Shown piece after piece: positions 11,201-22,835 of a DNA stretch of 64,000 nucleotides. Numbering within the stretch: position 1 is the stretch's first letter; each line of letters starts with the position of its first letter. The notes below the pieces were generated by a model. It made no database searches. It saw only the letters and a program-made list of their open reading frames with translations, and was not told where the DNA came from. Where the stretch lies: assembly GCA_033182465.1 (NCBI GenBank), contig CP137324.1, positions 2,356,001 to 2,420,000 of the forward strand. Reading direction: 5' to 3'. The stretch is from Sanghuangporus weigelae. Lineage: Eukaryota; Basidiomycota; Agaricomycetes; Hymenochaetales; Hymenochaetaceae. A program made the translations under genes and the position numbers.

Positions 11201-14200
11201 ACGAGCACCTTCTTCAAACCGAACGGCTTCACGGCAATGTCTGGAAAGGTATTCGCTATTGAAGACTGTTGCATCACCAGACTGTACGACCTTTCCGGTC
11301 ACGTTCGACACGATCGGAATCTTCGGGGAGGCAAAGTCGAACTTGCGCGCAAATGCTGACATATCTTCCAAGATGGGCTCCATTGCTGCCGTGTGGTATG
11401 CGAAGGGTACACTGACGTTAGTGCATTTTACACCGTACAGGTCGGTTTTTGTTTTTAAGACTTCAAGCTGGGAGTAGGGACCTCCAATCACAACGTCATG
11501 TGGACCATTATAACATGCGATTGATAATCCGTCGCAACCGTCGAGTTTTGCGAGCATCTCCGAGGCGCCCGGACCAGACATACGAGCGGCAAGCATGCCA
11601 GATGCATTCTGATGGCAACCTTGAGTCATGAGTCGGGCCCGGTGACCAACGAGACGAAGTCCATCATCAAGCGAAAGAACTCCAGCCGCCACGAGTGCTG
11701 CAAATTCACCGAGACTGTCAAGCAAAACAAAATTGAGCCACAGTTCGGTCAAGACATGAATCTTTTACCTGTGTCCCACAACTGCGTGAGGCTTGACTCC
11801 CCAGCTTTCCCACATATTGCACAAAGCACATTCCACAACGAACATCGCACACTGGAAGGCGATGATTTCATCATCCTTCGGAAGTTGAGAGTCGTGCTCG
11901 GTGTCCACTATAGCAAGAACGCCAGGATATCCCCAGTTGACAAGCTTCTCGTGACAATCATTGACAATCTGACGGAAAGAGAAAGAGACTGTATATAGCT
12001 GACGACCCATGCCAATATATTGTCCACCTTGCCCAGAGAAGGCAAACACGATCTTCTTGCTTTGGATCGGTTCTCTGGTAACGCGGGTCGGACATGATTC
12101 AGAAAGAGACTTTATGAGGCTAGATTTACTGCCTCCAGTAACTGCGATACGCCAGGAACGAAGTTTGCGCCGCGCGGTGGCTGTATATCCGAAGTTGACG
12201 ATGGTGGCGTCGTTTATTGAGGCGATATAGGAATCTCGAAGGCGTAGCAGTGCGTCCTCAGTCTCGGCCGACAAGCCGACGATGACATGATCCGAGGGTC
12301 CCTTTGCGCAGCCGTGAAGGGAAGTGGAATTCGTTCGAACTGGAGCCTCCTCAATAAGCATGGCCGCGTTGCTGCCCGCAGCGCCGAAGTTATTGATAAC
12401 AGCAATCCGACGTCCAGTAGAGCTTGGTGTCCACTTTATGCACATCCCACTCGTGTTGATGCGTGTGAAGTCCTTCTCCAGCGGCTCAATTTTCGGGTTA
12501 AGAGTGACTAGACCAACCTGAGATGGGATAGAGTTGTGACGAAGCATGAGAAGCAATTTCGCAAGGGAAGCCGCCCCAGACGCAGCTTCTGCGTGCCCAA
12601 TATTTCCCTTAATGCTCGTAACTGTTAGCATGTTTGACGAGTCACGACCAGACCCAGTGTTCGGAGAGAGAACATCGCGCAGACTTTTCAATTCCTCCGG
12701 ATCTCCGGCCTGAGTGCCCGTGCCGTGTGCTTCAACCACGCTCACTTCCTCAGGACGTATGCCGGCGTTATCGAGAAGTGAGCGGAACAGAGCTGTCTGC
12801 GTCGGTCCATGTGGTCGTGTGATAGACACAGCCGATGCGGACTGGTTTACTTCCGTACCACGGATGACACCGAGTATATTATCCGAAGACTCAAGAGCAT
12901 CTGAGAGTCGCTTAAGCACAAATATTCCGCTGCCTTCCGCACGGCAATAGCCATCAGCTGTCGCATCCCATGGCTTACAGTTGCCAGTTGGACTAAGAAA
13001 ATGGGCACGATCTAGGCCCAGGTACATCTGAAATAGACCGTAAGTCACAGTCCCAACTCGCATTATAAACAATCGGCGCTTACGTCTGGGCTGGAGATGA
13101 CATTGACGCCTCCCGCGAGTGCTGCTTTACAATCACCAGCTAGTATCGCGCGACATGCTTGGTGGATTGCCGAAAGAGAAGAAGAGCAAGCAGTATCCAG
13201 AACGATAGATGGCCCAGAAAGGTGAAGAGCATATGCAAGGCGTCCAGCGAGGAATGCAGGAAGAGTGCCTAGGTCTGGGATCAGGAAGTACAGTAAGTAT
13301 GGAAGCTCGTCACTCACCGGTAGCGTAATGTACCCCAATGTCGTTGCGAAGGTTGTGCACATAGTCATTGGTTGCAACACCTACAAAACACCCAACATCT
13401 TCACTTCGAATTTCGCCGTCTCCGAGTTCCTTCGGATTTGTTGCGAAATCTTGTACTACAAGGCCAGCAGCTTCCATGGCCTGTAGACCGACGCGCATAA
13501 GCACACGGATCTGAGGATCGAGAATGCGAGCCTCCCGAGGACTGATGCGAAAGAACGCGTTATCAAAATTGGCGTGAAGACCGTTGGGAAGAAAGTTTCC
13601 GAATCTAGTTTTCAATTGTCTTCCCGGGTTCGCATTCGGATTGGCGTTGTTATACGGGGTAATAGTAAAACGCGTCTCAGGTATCTGCAAAGCTGGGGTA
13701 GGTCATTGCCATATTACAACAAATCAACACACACCTCTTCTACTGTGTTAAGCCCTTGTTCTAACACGTGCCACAGCTCGCTAGCATTGTGTGCACCAGG
13801 GAAGTTGACAGCCATACCGACGATCGCAATCGGCTCCTGGCTGCTGAGATTCGCAGAAGCGGTCGTATCCTTTGAGAAATTCGTAGCAGACCGCGAAGCA
13901 GTAGCGTCGACAAGAAAAATGCCAGATGGCATCACATCTTTGAGGCTGCGCATCGCTGCACGAGCAATACCCGTTCCAGGGCCGAAATTTACTATGTCCA
14001 TTTTCATATTAGGAAGCGCCCTCTTCGCACATGTTTTTAGTGTCTTCGACAATTCGATACTATCGAGTATAATAGAGTTTACGGCGAGCTCAATGAGCTT
14101 ATTGCCGACCAAGTCGCCAGGCACTGTGCATCCAGTGTGAACATTGTAAAGCGTGAAACCCTCGACTAACCGCAAAGAGTTGAGCACAGTGATAGTGTCC

Positions 14201-15435
14201 TTGCCGGCAGCGATGGATCCAGGGATATTAGGGTGGGAATTAAGAGAAACAGACACATCGGGAGTGTCCGTTGATGATGGTGAGCTCGCGTTACTTTGAG
14301 AGCAAGGGAAGAAGGAAGCGAGAACGCGATCACGTGCTCCGAGTAAGTGGGGATTAATGGCATGGAAGAGTGTGAATATGCCGAGAGGTTTGGTTGTACT
14401 GGAAGGGATAGAACGTTGGAAATGTTGCGAAACAGACGAAAGCGGGACATCGTAAAACGAGGACGACGAGGACGAGGACGATGACGATAGAAACGACTCT
14501 TGACTTGCAGAAGCGCGGTCCGAGGTGTGGGAAGTGGACGAGAGGAGCGCGCAGCTGATAAATTCGCGAAGAGATGACGGAACGCCGCTGACTGTGTGGC
14601 AAGTCTTTGTCGTCTGTGCGGTAAGATGGACATGAAACGGGACCTGAAGAGGTTCTTTCAGTCAACTGAATGCTCGACGACACTAAGACCATGCCGACGG
14701 TGAGGATAGAAGAACTCGAAAGCGACGAAATGAACAGCAAATAACGACACTGAATGGTTGCTTAATGACTCTTACCTTTCTCTTAGAGTTCCATGAAGCG
14801 AGCTTCGCTTCTAATGCGTCACGTTGTTCGCCCAGAACGACTGAGGACCATTCAGATTCACGCTGCGGGTCATCGAGCGAGATTCCGCCTTCTCTAAGCA
14901 TGCATTCTTTCGCTATTTGAGCTTCGAAACCAACTGACACGGCTACCTCGAACAACGCCAACGCATTGCGCAAAAGCTCAATCTGCGAGGATGCTGACAG
15001 GCTCGCATCTGCCGTCGATGGAGACGGCAGTGATGTAGCGACAAGAAGCGCGGGTAGAATGCCGGACGAATAACCGATCACGCCGACTGATGTGCCTTTT
15101 GCCAGCGGCCCGTTCATCTCAAGTTCCTCAAGCAGACGAGTAACTTGCGAGATGTACAAGCTAGGAAGCGCGATCAGTGGGTGGCGAAGGAGCGCTGCAT
15201 CGCTTGACGGAAGAACGATACTTCCTTCATCTATTCTGCTGAGAAGATCACGGGTGGCACGATCGTTCAGAGCAGGCCAAGCAGCTGGCGTAAGCGAGGA
15301 AACACGCGCATTGAACACAGCACACGATTGTCGAACGAACAGAGCAGCAAGAGGTGATTGGGGATGTTGCACAGATGGAGAAGAGGAAGTAGGGAGAGAT
15401 CCCTGGCCATCAAAGAGAAGGACACGCATCGCCAT
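8202..15435 (-). CDS. Non-reducing polyketide synthase SAT-KS-AT-PT-ACP-ACP-TE
   Basis: An iterative type I synthase building an aromatic polyketide from acetyl and malonyl units. Eight exons: 15435-14776, 14643-13735, 13684-13318, 13268-13084, 13027-11769, 11714-8854, 8802-8333, 8282-8202. All phases close, giving 2,263 aa. SAT lies at about 1-370 with GYSSG at 121-125; a poly-Ser tract interrupts its end. KS starts at about 488, with Cys673 (DTACSSS), His808 (EAHGTGT) and His852 ([10 protein letters not shown]). AT has Ser1127 (GHSLGE) and His1234. PT has His1448 (ITGHNVAS) and Asp1637 ([10 protein letters not shown]). The two ACPs carry Ser1820 (GVDSL) and Ser1933 (GLDSL). The thioesterase has GWSFG Ser2083 and a late His near 2228. 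There is no reductase, dehydratase or methyltransferase domain. This architecture is that of basidiomycete orsellinic-acid synthases; that product is an inference. No tailoring gene is adjacent. Confidence 0.95.
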
Positions 15436-16131
15436 TTTTGCTGACAGGGATATAGCGGACTAGAGAGGATTGTAGTAGATGAGAGCGAAATCGCGAGAAC
15501 GCTTTGTCGGCGACGGTGGCAACGATGAAGGTTGTTCGCTAGGTGGGGAACGCGATGGCCGAGGGGAGGAGGATGTGGAAGGAGGAAGAGTTTAAGTCGT
15601 TTAGAACTGGACTGGCCATTCCAAGCATATACATATATAGGCGCGAGGTTGAACAAGCAGTTGATAGCGGAACAACTTCATTTGATGGATATTTTACACA
15701 TTTTCTCATCCAGCAGGCAGAGATAGGCACAGAAATACAAATATTTCTGCCGAAGTTCGTCATGAGGTAATGGTGAGAATATATAAAACTCAGCGATGAT
15801 GATGGTTGGTTGTTACGTTACGGTGGACGGTTGGTTTGGTTGACCATATACGCGTTGAACAATTTGTATGTACGTTTAGGGCCGGCTATTTACTATGAGC
15901 ACGTTTCGTTTTTTTTTACACACCACACCACACCCGGACCACCGCTATCAACTGACATTCTCCTTATGCCCGCAGATAGTCTCAAACAAGACTCAATCAC
16001 GCTACTACGTATATGCGTTGCACGACCAAAATGCGCCTTGAGGAGATTCAATTCTCAGAATCTAGCGCGACATGCATTTTTCATAGTGCAATGAGACAGT
16101 GCACAAGGTAGACATGCACCCTCAGATTCCT
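15436..16131. promoter_or_regulatory. Upstream region of the polyketide synthase
   Basis: About 700 bases lie upstream of the synthase ATG (15435), with no gene of their own. They contain TATA-like tracts (catatacatatatagg near 15625, gaatatataaaac near 15776) and a purine/pyrimidine-biased leader next to the ATG. No specific regulator site is recognisable. Confidence 0.35.
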
Positions 16132-16632
16132 TTCAAAGCGCACTTCTGAAGCATCCTGATATGAGCCTCGTTTGCTTTTTGAGTGAATATATCGCCTCTC
16201 TGCATCCATGCCGCTGAACTCGACGTCAGTTTCAAATACTTCGCGACGTAGGCTGCAATGCGTTGCGTTAGTTAATTCTGCTTTCTGTTGTATATACAGA
16301 CCCATTTGCTCCATGGATTTTATCCCGTTAGACTAGATGTACACCGCGAAAACTTACATTGGCATTTCAGAAATCTGATCGGCCGGAATCTCTCGTAGGT
16401 ACGTACCATGTATAAGACCTCATTTGATTGTTTCTTTAACTTGGTCATAATCTCTTATACGTTGATATTGTGCTAGCGTAGAATTTCGGACGGCACCTGC
16501 ATCAGTATATGCAAAGCTTTCTTCCTTCTGGTGCTCTTCAGATATATGTATGGGCATCGTCGATCTAAGCTTGGGCAAACCAGACATAGCCTGCAGCAGC
16601 TCAAGGTATTTGTAGATGCCCTCTAGAAGTCG
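16132..16632 (-). pseudogene. Coding-like remnant, family not recognised
   Basis: The minus strand reads with coding character over about 500 bases: YKYLELLQAMSGLPKLRS, then AYTDAGAVRNSTLAQYQRI, then LIHGTYLREIPADQISEMP, ending KYLKLTSSSAAWMQRGD and QKCALKGI-stop at 16132. One in-frame TGA (near 16418) interrupts it between ETIK and GLIHG. A GTAAGT donor near 16358 and a TTGCAG acceptor near 16257, with a CTAAC branch-like site, bound a plausible intron. No start was found; the upstream frame is closed at about 16633. I do not recognise the family. It lies just upstream of the polyketide synthase and could be a dead neighbour gene. Confidence 0.4.
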
Positions 16633-17091
16633 CTATTCGTCTTCCTTTGGCCCGGAACTTGACTGTTCCTATAATTCAGTACACCGTGCATTTGTCTGCA
16701 TGTCTCTTTATGGTCTTGTTATTCGTCAAAAGTCTTCCGTCTCTCGGCCATTGCCGGGCCTTAGTAAGTAAATATATAGTGTTACTGTCTCGAAAGAGCA
16801 GAGTGGCTCTAAAGTATCGGTATCAAGTTCCACGGTTGGTGTTTTTTCCCAAATAAACCCAGTAAGGCGATGCAGAATAAATAGCCCGGTTTCAGCTTTC
16901 CGTTTTGAGTATGTGGCTGGATATTGATAGGTTTGGTCTTAAGGCCAGAGCCTGTGGCCGAGCATAGGCAAAACGCATCAACGTGACTTGGGCTTGTTGT
17001 TTTTTAAAGCTTATAAAAAGGGGTACAAAAAGAAGGGAGAAGCAAACCTCTCGTACATTCAATATCGTCTAGAAGCGTCATCGAGTCTATC
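16633..17091. promoter_or_regulatory. Promoter region with TATA box
   Basis: This is upstream DNA of the small zinc-finger gene. A good TATA box (cttataaaaaggg) sits at about 17010-17021, some 72 bases before the ATG at 17092. No gene is seen in the rest. Confidence 0.5.
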
Positions 17092-17832
17092 ATGAATTTT
17101 TCTCACCACACAGATATCTCGATCGGTACCTCCATGGACGATTTAGAACATGACCGTAAGCAAACCTTTTGGCCGCTATGCGCGGACCGCTTCTAATTTG
17201 CCACAGGAATTGGACGGGAAAACAATTTCGGTGGACACTATAGACGCAGAGATGCAAGCCCGTCACCAGATGACGTCTCTCCGGTCAACCAGTCCCACTA
17301 TATTATTCAAAGACGCACCGTCGAGTATCGTTGCACTTGCGGAGAAACTTTTCAGAGCTATTCAAATTGCTATTACCATATTTGCGAGGCCCATCAGGAT
17401 AAAACAAAGGCTCTGGCGGCAGCCAGTGTCGGTTGGGACACGTATCCAAGGACTCATAAAGGAATAGAAATGGAACCACGTCAAGAATCGATGCGCCAAG
17501 GTCCTTTCACGCCTCGCTGTCCAAGTCCCAGAATGAATTCCTCTGCATACAAAGTGGTCAAACATACAGAGACAGCTCGTCAATCCGACTATGAATGGTC
17601 TCAACCGGTGTCCGGAATGGATGGTCAGAATTTGAAGACATACCAGTCTCGACAGAAGGGATCGGTTTATTCCTGGAAAAAGGATAAATATACGAATCGC
17701 AACGAATATGTCCACGATCCAAATGACGGGATGTCATGTTCCGGATCAGCTCATGCGTCGGATCTTCGAGAGCTTGATACCGCTAAAGAAGCAAGGGAGA
17801 CGACTCCAGCAATAAATGTGCCGAGGAGGTAA
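17092..17832 (+). CDS. Small C2H2-like zinc-finger protein
   Basis: Two exons, 17092-17155 and 17207-17832, flank a 51-base intron (donor GTAAGC, acceptor CCACAG) and give 229 aa. The frame is continuous through the junction (DDLEHD-RIGREN). Residues about 62-85 hold one finger-like motif, YRCTCGETFQSYSN followed by CYYHICEAH. It fits C2H2 except that the two Cys are separated by a single residue instead of two to four. The rest is polar, low in hydrophobics and probably disordered, with a basic Lys-rich stretch (SWKKDKYTNR). A DNA-binding or nuclear role is possible but not proven. A TATA box lies about 72 bases upstream. The gene is unlike the two paralogous C2H2 genes in the window. Confidence 0.65.
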
Positions 17833-18846
17833 GGATAGGAACGGAACAAACTCACTCCAAATAGTTGAGTCAATGTATGTAGAAACCGCGATTCATCTCT
17901 GTTGCTATTGTTGTATGCATACAATAATATACAAATAAAAATTCAAACTCTAGAACTTGGACAATTGAAGGAGGAAGACAACAATCCCATAGGTAGCGCT
18001 AAGCATGCAAATGATTGGCCAAAGACACAGCCTCAGGATATGCACCGCAAGGCCGCGGGGTTTGGGCCATCCATAGCTTTGGCCTACAGCCCAAAGCACA
18101 TACATGTAATAGCATGGGAGATTCGCCGTTTAAAACCGCACTTATCGTCATTTCATACTGGAAATAGCTCTTTCTCAGTAACCCATTTGAATTGAAGCCT
18201 CATGACGAGTGAATTTCACGGAGGAGAGAAAAACGCGGTTGCGGCTTGGTCTCCATACGCTAGAATGCTTGTGAAGGATGTTGGAACGTGTGTGTGTGTC
18301 TCCTAAATAGTGCTCCAAATGGCAAACCACATTATAAAAAGGGAATATTCTAGAGTCACCGCGCAGCAAACTCGCACTAAGATGGAGGACAAACGGCACA
18401 GCGGAGATCTAGAAGTTTGATACTTTATAGGGTTATGCCATTCCGATAAAAGGAAGATTATGTACGGACAAGCCTGTATGCACTTCTAAATGAAACTAAC
18501 CTTCAATCATGTCGTTCCTTGAAAACAGTGGGAATACTCCATGATTATATCATAAAGGCAGGATACAAGGACGAACAATGAAACACGGAAGTAATTTAGA
18601 AGTCATGGTATGTGTGAACAGTGGGACGGTGGGATGATAAACGACATTTGAACAACTCGAAATGATCGGATAAGTCAATGACAAATATTTGAAAACAAGT
18701 CTAGATCATAACTGTATTCGTATAGTTGCATGTAAGAGCAAGTCTTATGTGAGAGGGTGTCATCGAGTCGTAGTGCGAGGCCATTTCAACTTTTCGTTCG
18801 CGTCATTCTCCTCCAACCTTTCAGAGGGCAAACCTGATCTGTCCTT
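17833..18846. other. Intergenic, convergent 3' flanks
   Basis: The spacer lies between two convergently transcribed genes. It holds A/T-rich stretches and a second TATA-like string (attataaaaaggg, near 18330) with no ORF of note behind it. No gene or repeat is seen. Confidence 0.35.
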
Positions 18847-21800
18847 TCAAGCTTCATGTCTATCGAGGTCGGTAGTCGAAGGTGCCTTCTCTACCGGGCC
18901 ACTTTCACGAAATCTCTTTCTACATAAATTTCTGAACACTTTGACGGTGCCGTGCAAGAGATTGACGCTTGACTTGTCTGATATCGAATCCCTGTCGATG
19001 TTTGGTCGCTCCGTTGGCAAAATACTTGGATCGCGCATGAGTCCGATCTTATAGAAGAATCGCTCAACAGGCGGGTTGGGAATGCACCGAATTAGATAAC
19101 CGATTGGAAGTGACGCGAAGCCAAGAGCGAGAGAGATACCCCAGAATTTCCCGCTGATTTCGGATACGGAGAACGCGTAGCCACCAACGAAGACAATCAG
19201 GATCTGAATGCCGATCTCTAGATGCAAACGTTGAAGTAAGAATATCATGATGCACGATGATTCCGAGCATACCTAGAAGAGTGATTGTTATGAAGTACCA
19301 ATTCCGATGGATACCTTCCAGGACATTCTTCTTGTTGTCGATACGGCGACAGTTGACGGAGTTGAAGATCTGTGCAAAGACAAACGCGTTGAAGACAAGA
19401 GTCTTGAGTTTCTCGTTGCTGTTTATCTCCACAGACTGGTCGTTCGGATCTGATCGCAAGTGGAAGAAATGTTCACCAGCGAAATGAAAGACAAGGATAA
19501 TGATCGTCTGGTAAAGCGATTGTCCGAATATCTGCTTGTACATATCGACGTTGAACAGCGGTGCCATCTTCTTGTCCGGTTTACGGTCGAGAAGAGCGGG
19601 ACTAGCCGGATCCGTAGCTAGAGCCAGCGCAGCGAAGGTGTCCATGATGATATTAACCCATAGCAATTGCACGGCAGTCAAAGCGCTATCCTCCTGCGTC
19701 TTAGGAAGAGCGGTCGCAAAAGTGATTATCACCGCGGTGATATTGACGCTGATCTGGAACTGTAGGAACTTGCGCACCGCGTCGTTCACACAGCGACCCC
19801 ACATGATCGCCTTTACAATGCTCGAGAAGTTGTCGTCCATAAGGATAATATCGGAAGCTTCTTTCGCTACCTCTGTACCAGCAATACCCATGGAAAATCC
19901 AACATGCGCTGTCTTCAATGCTGGGCCGTCATTCGTCCCATCTCCAGTGACTCCGACGATCTCGCCAAGCTCCTTCAGCTTCTCCACGAGAATCTTCTTG
20001 TCCTCCGGAGATGAGCGCGCCAGTACTTGAAGCCGCGGAATAACTTCAAGCATCTCACGGTCATTGAGCTCGCGGAACACCGGACCCTCCATAATGACAC
20101 CACCCGGCGAGAGGATCCCACATTGTTCTGCAATGGATCGCGCCGTCAGAACATTGTCGCCAGTACACATTTTGACTTGAACACCGGCTTTGTGGCACTG
20201 AGCAACAGCCTCTGTGACACCTTCCCGTAGTGGGTCTTCAATACCAGTAATACCGATGAGGGTCAGATCAGACGCTAACATCTCATAGGGGACCTGTGCA
20301 AGCGATTGAACGCATTAGCTTCACATTCCAGTACAGGCTATATATGTATACCTCATCAGCATCCGAGATCTCCAAGCCCTTTAGAGGCCAGGAATTCAGG
20401 TCGCGGTAGCAAAGTGCAATAGTACGCAACGTCTGATTAGCGTAGAAAACAATAGTCTTCGAAATGTCTTCTCGGGAGACATCATCAAATTCCTCAGTCT
20501 CAACGTCATCGTCTTCGTCATCTTTAACGCTTTCGCCAGGCTGGGAGAGCACTACGAGCCGTGTGCACTTTTTCGTCAGGATCTCACTTGCCCCCTTAAG
20601 GTATAAACGCCAGAGTCCGTCGCGAACTTTGACCACTACACCCATGGCTTTCTTCTCGGAGCTGAAGGGTATCATCTGCACGACTTCTGCATTTTCACGT
20701 GTAGAGTGGTAATCAGGCCATCCCAGTTCCTTCGAGAAGCGCAGCAACGCGGTTTCCGTTTTGCTTCCGACGAAGATACTCTCGCCAGTTCTTTTATCGA
20801 TGTCCTCGAAGGCGGTCGAGTTGATGCAGATCGCTTCATTGAAACACCGCCTCAAGCTCGGATTCAGTATCGAATCAAGCTCGGACTGGTCAAGCAAAAA
20901 GTCATCCACTCGACGTTCTTTGGCTTCTCGCGACGCTTGTCCATCCTTAACATTCGTCCGAGACTTGGTCTCCGCCAAAAGCCGCACGAACTTTGCTCGT
21001 GCACCAACGCAGCCAGCCTCCACAATCATTTCGTTCTGCGTCAACGTACCCGTCTTATCGGTGCACACCACACTCGCATTAGCCATCGTTTCGCAACTTG
21101 CGAGAACTCGGACAAGAAGGTTCTCTTCGGTCATCCTCTTCGTTGCGAAGGCTAGGGCAAGGGTAACAGCTAGCGGCAATCCTTCCGGCACCGCAACGAC
21201 AATGAGCGAAACCGAAATGATTAAAATGTCCACGAACGCCATGCCCTCCTCGTCTGACGTCCGCTGTGGTTTTCCCATCCCGAGTTGAACGAAGAAACGA
21301 ATCAAGAGTGCTATAAAGAGGATAAGACCAGCTAGACTGGCCAGCTTGGCTATCAACTGTGCGAGATAGTTCAGCTTTGTGACCAGGGGTGTACTCTCAT
21401 TATCAGTTCGCAAAGCTGCATCAATCATCTAAGCCAACGATACTGGAATGTGTTTGAACAAACGAACCCATCATAATTCGCCCATTGGAACTCTTTACAC
21501 CGACAGCGATGACAACGTAACTTCCGATACCTTCAAGGACCTTGCTCCCACTTATGACAAAGCAGTCAGTGTGAATACCGTAATGGCTATCAGCTTCAGA
21601 TGCGAGGCAGTCTGCGTAGGGCATCTTCTTGATGGCCTCGCTCTCTCCGGTAATGGCAGATTCGTCGCATCTGACGTTATATCCCGAAAGAAAGATCCCA
21701 TCGCACGGGATGATTTCGCCTGGCTCAAGCAGAGCAACATCACCGACGACCAATTTCTACATTACAATTGAACCAGTCCTCGCTCCAAGAATATATAAAA

Positions 21801-22835
21801 CTGACCTTCACGTTTATGACCTTTTCCGCACCATCTCGAATAACTTTCACCGTTCGATCTTCCTTCTTGTCATTTAGAGCTCTAAACTGCCTCTCTTTCT
21901 GATAATCGTTCAGAGAGCCGAAAACGACTACGATCGAAACTGCGACCATGATGGCAACTCCCTCCACCCAGTCTACGGGGGGCCTAGTACAAATTTGGCC
22001 ATTTCCACAAGTATATGTTTGCCGGGGGGTGCCGAAATCTTGAAATAGGCCCAGCGCAAGGGAGATGATCGCCGCTGCCGAAAGGAGAACCAAAACTTTG
22101 TCTTTGAGAGCGATCCACATGAGTTGTAAGAGTGTTAAGCTCTTCCTGCTTGGAAGCATGTTTCGTCCGTACACGCGTTGTCGGTCCTCAATAGAAGCTG
22201 AGAATGGTGAGGAAGTGGCAGTTTCCGAAGATACTCCAGAAATACCATGCTTCGCATTTGTTCCCAAGGCCTTAAGCGTGTCGTCCGTCCCTCCTAACTC
22301 CGCGAGAGCCTGAAGATTCTTCGGGTCCACGAGCCGCGAAAGCTTCAGCGGTGTAAATTCCCTTGGGAATGGGCCAGTATCCACACTGCTGTCGACCTCA
22401 TCCTCGAGCTCGATTTTCGCTTTCGCATTGTTGTTCTCTTCCGGTCGGTCTCGGTTTGAGATGTTTCTGGCTTCGGCTGGAGAAGAGAGTTCGTCCTTTG
22501 GACATGGCAAGCTCGAACCCACAACCGTAACACTGGTTCGTCGAGAACGGCGTTGCATGGAGCCTGGCTGATTTCCGATGCCGTCACGGTTATTTGCGGT
22601 GAGATGTTTCTTAGAGTGATCTGCAACTACTATCAGATAAACGAGTCTAAGGAGTGTGTCGGTATCCTGTACCAGCATCATAATCCCGCACCACGACCGT
22701 AGACAGAAACGATTCCTTCTGGTTGGGAAGAGAATATTGAGGACCGAGCCTTGGAATAGGTGGGTCCCCTTCATCATCTTGAGTAACATCAATTTTCGGA
22801 ATTGCATTGGACAATTCAAGTTCCGGGGCTGGCAT
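18847..22835 (-). CDS. P-type Ca2+-transporting ATPase, PMC1/PMCA type
   Basis: This pump uses ATP to move Ca2+ out of the cytosol, in fungi usually into the vacuole. Six exons: 22835-22673, 22620-21806, 21756-21468, 21415-20352, 20293-19273, 19217-18847. All phases close, giving 1,240 aa, the usual size for the family. The actuator loop has DESAITGES. PEGLP marks the M4 Ca2+ site. The phosphorylated Asp is residue 542 in CTDKTGTLTQNE. KGASE and TGDGTNDGPALK form the nucleotide and hinge regions, and MDTFAALALATDP marks M6. The acidic insertion KDDEDDDVETEEFDD lies in the nucleotide domain. The N-terminal 170 residues are charged and disordered. There is no clear C-terminal calmodulin site. 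The intron 21416-21467 uses a weak donor (GTTCGT). Confidence 0.95.
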
